Notes: generated by a model from the letters alone, not told the origin. DNA of 64,000 nucleotides from Cryptomeria japonica (GCF_030272615.1 NC_081415.1:230414803-230478802), one strand, 5' to 3'. Counted from the stretch's first letter, positions 34,050-47,512 are shown. Numbers and translations are program-made.

Positions 34050-34312
34050 CTAAGTATAATATGTTGAGTACTTGTGCATGATTAACCTCAACATTAATTA
34101 TAGTTAGTACCTTAAATATTGTTAATTAGGATAAAGGTCCATGTGTTCTTACATACTTAAGCTTATAAATAAAGGTGGAGATGTTTCATCCAGGACATTA
34201 TATCATCTATTATTGAATTCATAAATTATCATCTGATAATTGAAGGTTGCTCCCTCAAAGTGGTTTTCTATATTTATGATTTTTACAAATATTTCCAAGA
34301 AAATTTATAACA
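33964..34312 (+). repeat. Probable 3' LTR of element H
   Basis: The stretch begins TGATATGACC shortly after the end of pol and can be closed at TTATAACA. It contains a TATA box (TATAAATA, 34164-34171) followed by a leader-like tail ending in GTGGTTTTCTATATTTATG, as expected of an LTR with U3 and R/U5. There is no partner LTR in the window to confirm the ends, so both borders are provisional. Confidence 0.45.
33995..34047. repeat. (TA)n microsatellite
   Basis: An uninterrupted TA run of about 53 bases lies within the probable 3' LTR of element H. Confidence 0.95.
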
Positions 34313-34699
34313 GCATGCGTCTCTTTCATGTTTGTTTAATGATTTTGTTCGAGGTTGATGAGTCGAAGGAGGTTATTAGGGCACTCATAGTGGCTCTAAT
34401 CAAATTGTGTTAGAAAATGGAACTTGATAGGGTGTTGAATGATGTGGTCAGGTGTGAATTTTCCTCTTAGAAGTTGTCATTGGCTTGGTCTCAGCAATGA
34501 TGTTGGGTTAGTGGATTTCTTGTGTTTTCTCTATTGTGGGTCATAATAATGAACTTTGTAGAAACCAAGTGAAGTGGAGCTTAACCTTTATAAAATTTTC
34601 TACATGAGTGGTGCTCTCCAAGGATTAACTAGACATTTGAAAGTAGCAATGCCTCCTCTACTAGTAATATTGACAGCAACTTAGGGTGGGAGGGGCAAC

Positions 34700-36349
34700 T
34701 AATGTTTTTTTATTATTAAAATAAGAAAAAAAATAAGGGTGTTGACCTTGTACAAAGACAAGCCAAAAAGGCTACCGACAACAGATCAAGATCAAACCAC
34801 TGATAGCACGAGCCATAATAGGCAACTTAGAGCACACTAGCATAATAGCTAGCAACCCACATCAAGGATGGGTAGAAAATTCACCCACAACTTGAGGAAG
34901 ATTTTGGGAAGAGGAGAAAGAACAATGTTTCCTCCTTCAACAAACAATGGTCCAAGCAATACTATCATTTGGAGCATCATCACAAAGGGGAGCAAGAGGT
35001 GAAATCTCCTTAGTGAGACTGACGACACAAGGAACAAAATGTTGTCCAGTTGGTACATCATCCACCAAAGGCTAGAGCAAACCAGGAGCCACAAGTGGGG
35101 TAGGGTCCACGAGTCCAGAGGGCCACATCAGCAGCAAGAGGCAGAGTAGTATCCATATGACTTGAACAGGCCACACCAACAATAAGAGTCAAAACATCAT
35201 CCTTAGAGGAGTCATCATCAACCTATGAAGAGTCATCAAAGGAAGAATTAGAAGGCAAGATAGTCATGTGATCGCTATTAGCATCCTTCCACCAAGTGGC
35301 AACGCATTTATGGCCTAAGAGATAACAATTTGTGGCTGAAGGACCGATAGAGAATCAATGACAATATCGAAAGGGGAGACCTTCATAATCCAATGACTGA
35401 ATCCATGACCTATCCCCAACCTTGAGAACCACATCCCCACAAAAAGGTATGGAGATGTCAATTGATCAAAATGCGTACAAAGGTAGAAAGACCCATGGAG
35501 GAGTTGGTATTGTCAACCTTCAAGTAGTGGTTGATAGAGTTGCCAATGGCCTCAAAATCTCCCAAAAATGAAGGGGAAGATTAGGAAGACGAATCCACAC
35601 TGGACACACACTGAATGGTTTAGTAAGAGGGTTGAAAGAGGTTGTCCAAGGTTTGACCAAGAGGGAGTGAACACTCCAAACCCACAGCCCACTCATCAAA
35701 CCATGGTCAACAGAAGAAACAAAAACAACAATAAAATAATCCTCTTAGCATAAGGGAAAAACTCAATGTTGCCAACAACTAAAGGCTTCCAAGAATCCAT
35801 TACCCATCTATGAAGATTCGGGAGAGTGGACCAAAGACCTACAAATCTGCACACATATCCACAACATCAGTAGAAATCCACATTTTCCACCACATCTTGG
35901 CCACAAACCACAACAAGGGAGGTCTTGGCACAAGTAAGAGGAGAAGATTTCCCCTTGGAAGGATGAGGAACAACAAAACAAGCAACATGAGCAAAGCTCT
36001 GCCCACCAACAATTTAAAAAAGCCTTGGAGAGGGAGGCCCAACACCCACAACACCAGACAAAGACCCAGAAGGTCAACCAATAACAGGAGGCATCACAAA
36101 GGACAAAGCTCCCACACCCATAGTTGGTGCGGAAGCATCACCCACCACCAAAATTGCATGAATCGTATAGGAGTCAGGCCCAAACGCAACTGAAAAGGGC
36201 GCCCCAAGTGTAGGAGATGGCCCAAAACCAAAGGGCATCATAGGTGGCAAGCCAAAGATAGGAGCTGAAGCAAAGACGGTAACCATTGGGAGAGCAAGAG
36301 TTTTTTTCAAAACGAATATTGCGGGAGTCAACACTACGAGAGCCTCCAT
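34700..36349 (-). pseudogene. LINE ORF1 relic (DUF4283-type) with 3' tail
   Basis: On the minus strand the start MEALVVLTPAIF at 36349 is followed by a Gly/Pro-rich segment. Then comes, across frame shifts, the RNA-binding-like domain seen in ORF1 of plant L1 LINEs: HRWVMDSWKPLVVGNIEFFP, then PVWIRLPNLPLHFWE, then KVGDRSWIQSLDYE. ORF2 is absent. The sequence goes on through a degraded stretch to a tail with TTTTAATAATAAAAAAAC near 34700 that looks like a LINE 3' end. Best read as an internally deleted, mutated L1-type LINE. Confidence 0.65.
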
Positions 36350-37414
36350 TGTAATTCTTTAAAAGGTAGGTAAAAGAAAAATGACAAATGATTTGTAATT
36401 GTTATAGTTGTTAATAAAATATATAGATATGATATCTTAGACTAATTTACCAAACAATAAAAATTAACTCTGTTTTTTTATAATTAAAAAATAAAATATT
36501 TAAAAAATTTCAATTTTGCAATTAATTTCATTTCATTATATAAATTTTCAAACTTGTTTTATAAGAGAAACATGTTTGATTTTAAGAGACCTAACAAATT
36601 TTCAAAGTCAATTTTTTTTTAATGAGAGACATGTTTGATTTTAAGAAACCTAAGAAATTTTCAAAGTCAATTTTAAAATAAATTCCATGTAAAATTAAAC
36701 TATTCTACTCAATTGTGAATACTTTATTTCACAAACATTACTGAAGTCGACAGTATATTCCATTGTACTAAGCTCAGGTACATAACACGTAAGTCACTGA
36801 TAGAAATTATTGATAAATAAGTTCAATTTTATTATCGATATATTCTATTTTACCAGGCATAGGTACAAAACACAAGTCATGCATAAAAACAAAAAAAGAA
36901 GTTGCATTTTATTGTAATGTTTAACATTGTCCATTATCTAATCAACCATACGAAACACCGCGAGTATTGGGCCCTTCGTCTATTTAATTTACAAGTCTTT
37001 TATTAAGAATTAATGGGTAACAACACATAGGCCTATTCATTGATATGCAATATATTGGTTTGAATTTTTGCAGAAACATTTTGTTGATACATGATGCAAA
37101 ATGGATGCCCTCCCCCAATAATTTGACTGTGTATACTTCTGTTGTCCCTCTCTGGTGGATGAGAATTCTTGTCCTGCATCTCTGATGATGGTTAATGCTT
37201 CCCTTGCGGTGGCTTCTTTTGAGATTGGTACCGCTCAAGAAGCTTTGTTGTCCCATGTTGTAGCTTCTACTATGAACCGATTCATGCCTCTCATGCTTCT
37301 GATTCTATTTCATGATCTTGTCTAGTCTATAGATTCAATACAGCATACATCTTTGAGTACACATTTTTCCTCATTGCGCAAGGTTCTGGTTGAGGCAACG
37401 GTTGAGGACTCCTT

Positions 37415-37690
37415 CCTCTCTCTCCTTAATCGGAGGAACTTGAATGGTGAGCCTTAGATGGTTGTTCAAAAAGGAGGTCTTCTTAAACTAGTTTCAGAAT
37501 CTCATCCTGTCTTCTATCGGAGAAAATTGAATGGTGAGCCTTAGATGGTTGTTCAAAAAAAGAGGCCGCCTTAAATTTGTTTCGGAATCTCATCCTCTCC
37601 TTAATCGGAGGACCTTGAATGGTGAGGTCTTATAAGATGGTTGTTCAAAAAAGAGAGGCCTTCCAAAATTTGTTTTGGAATCTCATCCCC
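37415..37690. repeat. Three tandem copies of an 88-bp unit
   Basis: GAATGGTGAG recurs at 37442, 37529 and 37617. Each copy continues with AGATGGTTGTTCAAAAA and ends in GGAATCTCATCC or CAGAATCTCATCC. Copies differ by point changes and a small insertion in the third. Confidence 0.85.
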
Positions 37691-38310
37691 AAATTAAAGA
37701 CGTGCAGATAGCAAGGAAAAGAAATGGCATTGTGTAGGATGGATGGTTTGTATAAGGTTCTAGACCCTTTGGTGAACAATTATTTTACAAACGTGGCGAT
37801 GTAACAGGTTTTTTTAAAAACCATCGAAAACTATTTACCCTTTAATCAAACACATAGCTGGCTTGTGACAAAATGTGGCTTGTGACATTCAAGATTGATA
37901 TCTTTGACATTTTTTGATATAAATATATGTAAATTATCTATGCTACTTTATTATATTATATTTCAATATAGATATCATGCAATTAGATGTAATGAATGTT
38001 CATCATGTAAATATCAGTTAAATTTAGATTAAGTAATTTTTTGTTATCTGCTCAATCCATTACAAACTCCCTTGCTATCATAAAATAATTAGAATCTCTC
38101 CAAACAATGATCACTGACTCAATTACAATGTCGTAATGTACTATTATAATTAGACTACAGTATAATATTGATTGGTTTTAAAAATAGTTTTTACAGTCTT
38201 TAAGTACATCTTCACAAACTGTGGTCCAGATTAATCAACAAAGCAACCAACCACACTGTCAATCCCTTGAATCTCAAAATACGTCCATTTATAAGTTGTC
38301 ATACAGATTG

Positions 38311-38455
38311 ATCACCAGAGCTGCAAACCAACTTTAATTGACCCTAGGTTTGGCCTTTTGTCTTGTTTAACTGGACTGACTAATCACCAGAGCTGCAAAC
38401 CAACTTAATGGACCCTAAGTTTGGCCTTTTGTCTTGTTTAACTGGACTGACTAAT
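38311..38455. repeat. Two tandem copies of a 72-bp unit
   Basis: ATCACCAGAGCTGCAAACCA begins at 38311 and again at 38383. Both copies run through TTTGGCCTTTTGTCTTGTTT to CTGGACTGACTAAT with only a few differences. Confidence 0.88.
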
Positions 38456-38896
38456 TGTCTATTTTTCTCTAGGCAGCGTGTTGGCTGCCCCCCCCTCTGT
38501 TATTTTTTTACATTTGATTCAATATTAAAAAATAACACTTAATTGACCGTGGATGAGTATTACAACAATACAGATGACCTGTTTGTTACATGCAGATATG
38601 ATGACATCAAAAACTGGTAGAACACAATCATAAATTCAAAAGCTGCGAAACAAAATCATCAATTCATTTGCATTATAACTGCTTCCACATCTCTTCTCAG
38701 AGTGTCCCTGCCATGGCTATTGCTTAGAACAATCAGCAAGGTTGTAAAACTCGGGCATTGCAAGCAATTGCAAGATCCGTAGGCATCGAGTGTTTACAAA
38801 CAAAGCATAAATAATAAATACTAAACACCCAAGTGAGACAAAGCAAACGACGACAATTGTGCTCGTTTTATATCTGAAAGAAAAATGTAGTAGACA

Positions 38897-39060
38897 CATC
38901 TTACTTTCTCATCCTGTAGCCAAAATATTCAGTGCCAGTAAATCATTAAATTGATGAACATCTTACTTTCTCATCCTATAGCCAAATATTCAGTGCCAGT
39001 AAATCATTAAATTGATGAACCCTTCAGTGCCAGTAAATCATTATTAAATTGATGAACCCC
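38897..39060. repeat. Two and a half tandem copies of a roughly 64-bp unit
   Basis: CATCTTACTTTCTCATCCT followed by ATTCAGTGCCAGTAAATCAT and TAAATTGATGAAC occurs twice. A third partial copy starts at TTCAGTGCC near 39023. Confidence 0.85.
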
Positions 39061-40255
39061 CCTGTCCATGTTACTGACCGAATTAGGCCAACTATCAAAT
39101 AATATGATGAAAAATTTGTCTTAAATGCATTCCAGGCATATAACCTATATTCATCAACTATCTATCTAATAATGTGAAATATAACTGAAAAACCTTGTGC
39201 ATGCATATAGCTTGTTTCTCTGCACTAGTATACCCTATACCTCTAGCATAAACTTTGTATAGTGTGCATTGAACCAAATATCTAAATATACTATGATTCT
39301 AGCAAATCAAACATGGAACCATAAATTAGGCCACAATAGTCCATTATTTTGTACGTGTCATTTTACCTTTCTCCAATTTAAGGAAATGTGCCAATTGTTG
39401 AAATGAAATTTAATAAAACCTTCAGTTCAACTAATAATAATTCTAAAGTTCAGTCTCTTTTCCAAACAGAGCATTAGAAAATTAAACAAGAGTTCAATAT
39501 TAGAATATAATGTACCATGTTATTTAAAATTTGTCCAAGAATCTTTCATAAGGGGGGAGCCCAGAATAAATTTTCCCAGCACATATGAAAGCCAAGAGCA
39601 ATTCTATAAAATCTACAGAAGCCATATTTCGAACCCCATAAACTTTAGAAATTATAAATTTGAGAATATAAGGATGACATTTTACTTCTTACTTTCCAAT
39701 ACAGAGGAAAATAATAAATTCACCGTGTACAAGACAACTATAGAGCATATGCTGAGATTAATTATATAATCAAACCAAAAAAAGCAAAGACAATTGCCAA
39801 TAAGGTATGCCTAATGCCTTAAATTTGCGTAAAATACAGGAGGGAATCATTGCATTATAATAGCAGCTGCAAAGTGCTATCATCAAATAAATAGGAATGC
39901 CTATTTGTGTTCGCATAAGCAAATACCCATTATGGAACTGACTCAGATATTCCTATGCTTGAAACTTAGCATGTCAAGACTAACTTGTGAGTTCTCTTCA
40001 ACAAAAGCTTTTCAATAGTTTAAATCAAATTGGACCTTGCACTGCATTAGCAAGATCCAATGCCAACAGAAGAAATAATGGTCCTGCAAAGCTGCTAGAT
40101 CACCATGTAAAGCAACTTGACACCAATAAAATCATATTATGTGTCTGATAATTCACGTATGGGTTTCCATACATCTTCATATGGTTACTGTTGTTGGTTC
40201 ATGTGTGTAATTCCATATAGCTTAAATTCCTTCTATTATATAGGTAGGTTATGAA

Positions 40256-43200
40256 TCATGAAAAGATGCCTCCAAGTTTCTTTGCAAAATCATCTTCATC
40301 ATCATCTTCAATGTAATTTTCCTCTTCATCTTCTTCTTGCATTTGATTGCCATTCCTTTGCCATTCCTCATTCTCCTCATGCTCTGAGTGTTCCAGATCA
40401 TAATCTTCATGGTCTGCATCAATATCTTCCTCTCCACTGCTGTGAATCTCTTCATTCATTACCATGTCATCTAGTTCATTTCTTTCAACAGGCACTGTTC
40501 CATTTCCCTGGGCTGATGGCTTGTGCTCCATAGCAGTATCCAAATCAGAAGCTTCAAAATCTTCTGCTCTTTGACTAATAGTAGGCTCAAATGCATAATC
40601 ATCACCTTCGGGTAGTTCTCCCTCTTCAACTTCTTTCTCAGACAGTGGTGAGAGGTTTCCCTTCTCAGCACTCTTGGTATCCATGCCTGAACTGAATCCT
40701 TGATAATTTTGATTTGGCTCTTCTGTAGATCTGTCTCCTGTGATATCATCATTTCCATGGGCTCCTCTTCGTTTTGCCTTCAAAATATCACTCAATGGCT
40801 TTGGACCCTCAAAACCTTGTTCATCATTCAATTCATCAGTTACCTTTCCAAATCTCATCTTCCTTTCTTCAAGAGGGAGATTTTGTCTAAGTCTGGCTTC
40901 ATTCTTAACAGAGACATTCTGTACAGATCCATGTAATCTGGATTGTATAGAACTTGCAGGTTCTTCACTTTGTTCACGGTTCTTTTCTTGTTTAATCTGT
41001 GCAAGAGTTTTAGGACCAGCAAAACTTATCACATCTGTCCTTGTGTCATTGTTCTTAAAATTTTGACTTCTTGAGCTCCTGCTTTCTGGTAATGCTGCAG
41101 CCTCTGGAAGCATTCTGCCCCTCTCCTTTCCCTGATAAGTGCTTCTATAATGATCACTCCGACCACGTCTGCCTGGTGAGCTTTTGTACCGAAACCGTTC
41201 TGAGTTTCCTTCATAATCAGAATCTGCATTTTCAGATGAATCTCGCTTAAAGCCACCAGCCTCTACTTGTATCCTTCCATGCAATCGCCTATTATTCTGC
41301 GGAAGACCCTGCTGTGAGTGATCCCTGTATGTTACATCATGATGTCTATGTTCATCATCCCACAGCTTATGGCCGTGATGAAAATCACCATGTTGTGCAT
41401 CCAAATGCTGCCTTTTCGGAGAATTATCCACTGCTTTAGCTGAGCCAAATTTCCTACGCTTTGAAATGCGGTGCCGAAGATCACCAATATTGTTCTGTTC
41501 CACATCATCTTCATTAGATAAAGACCTCCTTTCCCGCACAATTGCCCTCTCTGTAGCTCTATCATCAAAAGGATTAAGCTGCTTCCGGCCAACTTGGTCA
41601 TATCCTCTGTGTTTATATTGATCATAAGGTCCATGGTTATATTGATACTCAGCATCAGAGTAACCTGTTCGCTCATGCATGCTTGGATGATCATAATCAA
41701 ATCGGGGAAACTCCCTCTTCTTATTTCTTTCACGGCCATTAACTGTCCCTCTTGCTATTTCTATATCATGGTTAGGGCGGTAATCAGCATCCTCGTGATG
41801 ACTTAATTGATCAGGTCCATTATCTACAAGAACATCAAATCCTGGAGATGATTCACCTAACCACTCATCATGTTCTATGCCATTTTGCAGCCGGTCATCT
41901 GGAGGTTGACCATGACGTACACGAGATCTGGGAACTGGAGCATTGTATGTCCTTTCTCTTGTAGATTCCATCTCTGGTAAATCCAATTCAACACTATGCC
42001 TGTTTGACTGAGAATAAGGTGGTTGAGAGCGCACTTGAGAATTAGATTTTACTGCTGGTGGAATGTGCACTGCCATGGTATGATTGGAATGCACCCCCTT
42101 CACATTATTTGAATGTATTCCCACAGGATTGCCCGATTGCCCTGCCTTCAAGTTGTTTGACTGCAATGTCATGGGTTTGCTAGACTGCACTGCTTTGAAA
42201 TTATTTGGCGTTGCTGACATGTTGTTGATTGACTGCAATTTCTTAGGATCACTTGATTGAATTGTGTTTGCAACACTGGGTGGAGATGAATATTTTCCAT
42301 CCTTGATATTTTCTGCCTCATTGATCACTTGTTTCGTACTTGTTTGAGGATCTGCTGCGCTTACTTTTGTTGCCTTCTGAGTAGCTAAACTACCTCCAGA
42401 AAGTATGCCGTGCATGTAAGGACATTTATCACCCTTCGCACAGAACCCCTGATTGAAAAAATAGCAGGGAACTTTGGGTTTGTTTGCATTGACAGGTGCT
42501 GGTAATGATGCTAATGCTGGTGGTTGTGATGATGCAGATAACGGTGCTCCTGAAATACCAGATGATGCAGCTCCTGGGAGACCATCTAATGGCTGAAATA
42601 CAAAGACACAAATGCATGTCAGATCTTGTAAGTCTGCCAATGGGCTTAGTCACTAAATTGTTGACAGCAGAGGGGTAGTAATGATATCAAGGATATTCCA
42701 AAGAAAATGAACCTACAACCTGCATATTTGCACGATCATAGAATGTTTTTGGTTGAAAGAATTAATAGAGACAATATTAGAAAGCCAAAAACTCACATAT
42801 CTATAACCTGTGAAATTTAGCAATATAATTGGGACAGAAAGGAATAATACACAAGAAAAGCAGGGGAGAAAATAGAGTACAGGTATAATTGAGGATGACA
42901 GGCAGTCATTTATTCATTAAATTGGAAAAGTAAGTAGGCATTCTTCCAATGGTAGATTTACTTGTAAATATCAACCATGTCTAGAACAATGCATCAACAA
43001 TATATACAGGCAATATACTCAGGACAGAAAGGAAAAAAATGCAAGCAATGCAGGGGAGAAACAGAGTACAAGTATAATAGAGAATAAAGGGCAGTCATTT
43101 GCTATTTAAATTGGAAAGTAAATAAGCTTTCTTCCAGTGGTAGATTTACTTGTAAAAAAGCAACCACATCCAGAACAATGCATCACCCAATATATACAGT

Positions 43201-46200
43201 CCATGTAGCAACATCAACACCATAAAGTAAATGCCTAAATAACCATGATGGATCACATACTTACAAAATATGAGGACATAAATTGCAAAGGGAATTAATT
43301 GCAAGCTCAAAAGTAACGGGACAAAAAAGGTTTGCAGAGTACATGATTAGCAAAGACAATAAACAAGACATGTAATAAAGTCTATGCAGATGATTACTAA
43401 CCCAAAAAGAGTTAAAAGGGCTAAAATGTTAAACAAACATATATGCATACATACATTCATGCACACGTGTGTGTTGAAAAACAAAAACATAAGAGATGCA
43501 GAGCATAATTATAAACAAAGCAAAGCCAGTTCAGAGCACTCTTTTAGTGGAAACATATCATTCAAATCAACAAACCAAGCAACATATATAGTATGAAGAA
43601 ACTCACTGGATGTCTAAAAGAGCAGGTCGGATTGAGACAATTTCCACTCATCCAATACCAGCAATCCCTAGGATTGATCCTCGCACTTTCACTGTGCCGA
43701 TATTCACATTCATTACCCTGTGGACAAAGAGTAAAATTATTAGATCAATTTGCCAGGCTGATGAGCAAATGAAAATTAATACTTAAGAGTCTATTATCAT
43801 ATATGGATACATTTTACTTCAAGAATAAAGATGCCAAGGATACAAGGCAATGAAAAGCTACATATTACATTGGAGCATAAATTAACAAGTACAAAAGACA
43901 AAAACATTTCTAGCAATGAGCAGCAAGCAGCATATGCATCAGATCACAGTAATAAATGGTAATACAACACCTATACCCCTCCAACAATGAGAGTTACCAA
44001 CATAACTAATCACATAGGGTAATACAATAGCAAGCAATAACTTACTCTATAATTTAGATCCATAGATCACATAGTACTTAGGATTAAATCTATTTATGTT
44101 TGCAACATCTTACATCAAGAAAAGACAAAAGCCAAAGATACAAGATAAAGATATCAAGCATGCACACAACAAAGCAACATGAGTCTGAGGGTCAGGAACA
44201 ACAATAAAATATAACTCAATGAAATAAGCATGCAAGGAAAGTAAATAGTCAACTGGCAAATGGTTTTAGATCATCCAATCATTATTTGCATGATCATTTC
44301 TTATAAGACCCTTGACATTGTCTAGTACAGCAGTTGTAGATGTTTCAAATAACCTAAGTAAAGTTGTGATTTTGAATCAGTTTTAACATTTTACCCCATC
44401 AGAGGTCCGACTATGAACCATGGATCAAACTTTACTAAATAAAGGCATGCTAGAGGTTAAAGTTTAATCCTATTTATTTAACAAAGGTTAATTCATAATG
44501 TGTTCTCACACCTCTGAAATTGATTTGGGAAGGTAGAAACCCAAATGCCAGAATTCGCATTCTAGAGTCTACAGGTTATCCAAATCTTTTCCACAGAAAA
44601 TCCAATAACTATTGATAAAAGTGGTCACAAAATTTAAAAACTAACTTTCTTAGCATAGGCTCATCTAACATGGTATCGAAAAAGCCTATGCAGTCTTCCA
44701 ATAATCTAACTAGAACAACATTACAGAAACAAGCAACTTGAACCAAGAAGCAAGAATGGCCGAAAAATATAACTCAATATAGTCAAATTGGCAAATTGCT
44801 AAATACTAATTAGGTCAATGTTACAGACCGCATAACTACTAAAAATTATAATTGTTACTACTAGTCAGCAAATGCCATCCACTAACATATTGTTTGAACC
44901 ATACCAAATCCACCAACAAAATCTTGTTGCCACATCTGCAAAACATGTCCACCGAGCCTAGCTTGATAACTTCAAATAGAAAGAAAGTGGCCATGCCTCA
45001 CAAAACAAATTCAAAATAGTAAAAATACTAAAATACCACCCAGTACTTAATAGGAGAAAAAATGATCAGAAAACTCTAGGCCCCATTTCTCATGCACAGG
45101 TGGTTGACTCCTCCTACATGAGACTGGTACTAGATCCACTACTAATTCGTTGTATAATAAGCAATCGACACACAAGCTCTAGACTTGATTTCTCATGCAA
45201 AGGTGATATACTCCTAATACATGAACCTAGTGCCAGTTGGAAAATGTGGTCAGTTGCCTTCCAAAAGAAGGAAATATATTCAGAACAGAGGTTACAACAA
45301 ATATACATAGAGATCACTGTTAGCAAAAGATTAACGATTCCCAGCTAAATAAACATGCCATGCAAAGCCATTATGAAATGACATACGTCCTATGAAATAT
45401 GCACATAGATCCAACAGTGCAGACAAAAATCGATGTCCTACAAGCTAAATTACATTCTGTCATGCATAACTCCCAAGTCAAAATGGTTTGATTCTTGTCT
45501 CAGCAATTCTCTCCAAGTTTTGGTGAAACTCTCCAGGTGCAACCATGAGACTTGGCACCTAAAAACAGACAAAGAAGAAAATAAATTTCAAATCAAATGT
45601 TTGGTGCAGCCAAGTCTTTTGCCATATTTTTTAGTACAATTCTTGCTAAGCAAAAGTTTGCTTCGTATACTGATTTTGCTTATTCAAAACTAGTTCTGAG
45701 TTCTCAGTCAAAGACCAAAAAATAACGAGCTCAACAATCATTACAAATAAGTTTTACCTCTTTTTACAATGAATTTGATTTCCTTCTTTTCTATTTATAT
45801 TCTTTAGTTTTAATACTTTTGTAGGATTCAAGGTTATGATATATACCATAATGCATACTTCATACATCTGATATGTCATACTTCATACATCTACAGAAAA
45901 TAAGAGTCTTCAAGAAGTTTGATGATGACTCTGCAGAATAATCTTAACTTGTTCCATTCAAGTTTGGTCTTCCATAAAGGCTCATTAAGAGTTGTGAAGG
46001 TTGTGCTGGGTATTTTAGAGACAGATTCTCTGAATGAAGATCTCCAATATATGTTATTGTTAACAATTGGGTTTGCCATTTTTCCCCCTTTTTTCCTTTG
46101 GTTTTGTTTTCACCATATTTTTGCATATTTGATGTCCACCACTTTGAACTTTTGGCATAAAAGATGCAAGTCATAACTTTGATCTAAATACAAATACAAG

Positions 46201-47512
46201 TTTATATCCAAGTTATTCTGTGTAAGGTGAAGCATGTGGAGGGATACCTGAATCCTACCACATGGTTGAAAACTCAATCCATGACAAATGAATACACATA
46301 TAGACTAGCAGGTAATAAAGAAAGCAAAGTGCACAAATTCTACTTCCAAAATTTGGCTTGCTAAAAGAAGGGGCGGTGCTTTCCTAGCTTATGTCTGATT
46401 ACACTACACATACAAACAAAATGATCCAAATCACTCTCATGAGTACCTAAGAGTGCAAAATGATAGACAGCCTGTGATTTGGATAAATTCGTTTAACATA
46501 TACAGAAAAAAAAGCCACAACAATGAATCTCAGACCTCTGAATGGTTAACTACAAACTCCCTCTATCTATTACGCTGCAGACTGAAAAATAAAGTCAATG
46601 CTATAATCTCGTATCATTAAAGCATTATCCTTTCTCCTTTCATACTGGAGTCTCCCCCACACCCATTTAAAATCCCCGGAAGACGTTAAAGAATGTTAAA
46701 ATTGGGTAAATTACAACATCCAATTTGTATTAGTGTGGCATATCTTGACAGATAAGAGGTACAATTGAAGAACAAGTGCATCTCAATCATGGCATTAACT
46801 GAGATTAGATTATCAAGCAGGAAAAATTGAACAAAACTAAAAAAATTGAAGCTGAAATAGAAATGTTTTCCACAAACTAATTTAAGGTTGAAAAGAATGA
46901 ACATGAGTGGCAAAAGTATCTTGGGTTTCATAACTTCAAATCCAAGTGACGTGACAACGTGTTGAAATTGGGTAAAATACGTATGTGAAACGACAGTGTT
47001 TCAATTCTGTAATATATTGCATCTAAACTCGCTGAATGTGATTTAACCTCAACAGATGAATCCCAAAATTATAGGGTAATGTATAAAATACTGCATCCAA
47101 ATCCCTATGTGTGGTGTATTGCAACAGACGAGACTGGATTGCCCATGTCCAACAGAACAAGCTCAAATCGTAAACGTATCCAAACAGGATGATCACAAAT
47201 GGGCGGAGCCCCACCCATGTGTAAATCCCCAAATGACAAAGAGTATTACAAAAAGGTAAAATCCCCCATCCAACTTCATGGGTTTACCTAATGGACAAGG
47301 CTGAGAACTGGTTCTTGTGAGATTGACCTAGCTCAAGGCATCTAAGCCCAATATTGGGTTACCCAACAAGGAAATATTAACAAATCCAAAACAAACTAAG
47401 CTGAAACAAAATCTTCTGACAAGTAGGAAAAGAAGAATACCTTTTTACAAGTCAAGGGCGATGCCAAAAAATAGACACAGTCTGTATTTCTTTTCTGGGT
47501 CTCTTCGTCCAT
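40256..47512 (-). CDS. CCCH zinc-finger protein, intact three-exon host gene
   Basis: Exons are 47512-47441 (24 codons), 43717-43607 (37 codons) and 42592-40256 (778 codons plus stop), all phase 0 with GT..AG introns; 839 residues. Three CCCH fingers lie in the first 122 residues: C12-x9-C22-x5-C28-x3-H32, which spans the exon 1/2 joint, C43-x7-C51-x4-C56-x3-H60, and C104-x7-C112-x5-C118-x3-H122. The long middle is Ser/Asn/Arg-rich and disordered. It carries two matching short motifs (GPKTLAQIKQEK and GPKPLSDILKAKR) and ends in an acidic tail (EEDEEENYIEDDDEDD) with FAKKLGGIFS. The layout resembles the plant C3H17-type CCCH proteins (Arabidopsis At2g02160). CCCH fingers of this spacing usually bind RNA, and nuclear action is likely. 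The ATG at 47512 is chosen because the first finger begins eleven codons later. No stops or shifts, so probably functional, unlike its surroundings. Confidence 0.92.
42832..43205. repeat. Tandem duplication of about 190 bp inside intron 2 of the CCCH gene
   Basis: GGACAGAAAGGA begins at 42832 and again at 43022. Both copies continue through CAGGGGAGAAA, GGCAGTCATTT, TTAAATTGGAAA and GTAGATTTACTTGTAAA to GAACAATGCATCA. The copies have diverged by scattered substitutions. Confidence 0.85.
43718..47440 (-). other. Large first intron (3.7 kb) of the CCCH gene
   Basis: Bounded by AAAAAG|GTATTC at 47440 and TTTGTCCACAG at 43718. AT-rich, with no recognisable transposon coding domain; short frames in it show no family resemblance. 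A near-repeat of the phrase TTTCTCATGCA(C/A)AGGTG occurs around 45085 and 45190. Long first introns are common in conifers. Confidence 0.8.

Larger units (their letters stand above)
8771..34312 (+). mobile_element. Element H: old Ty3/gypsy chromovirus, host of a four-element nest
   Basis: Pol pieces of one plus-strand Ty3/gypsy element lie at about 8845-9008, 24931-27878 and 33524-33951, separated by younger insertions with target duplications. Removing the insertions, plus one copy of each duplication, makes the protease (across ATAGG) and the integrase C-terminal region (across TTTCT) continuous in frame. The order is protease, reverse transcriptase, RNase H, integrase, chromodomain, probable 3' LTR. 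The gag gene and 5' LTR are not visible upstream of about 8770, so H is 5'-truncated or too decayed to read. Many stops and a lost reverse-transcriptase aspartate mark it as long dead. It is the oldest layer of the nest. Confidence 0.8.
36350..40255. other. Gene-poor AT-rich spacer with three tandem repeats
   Basis: No gene is supported. Near 37150-37310 a short plus-strand frame (SLVDENSCPASLMMVNASL) looks protein-like but has no recognisable family. Tandem repeats are at 37415-37690 (three copies of about 88 bp), 38311-38455 (two copies, 72 bp) and 38897-39060 (two and a half copies, about 64 bp). The last several hundred bases before 40256 should contain the 3' UTR of the CCCH gene. Confidence 0.6.

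Noticed and set aside
42593-42640. Extension of the CCCH exon 3 frame to an earlier ATG at 42640
   Set aside because: A TATTTCAG acceptor at 42593 and an in-phase join to the CCCH exon at 43607 explain the N terminus; the extra residues are intron.
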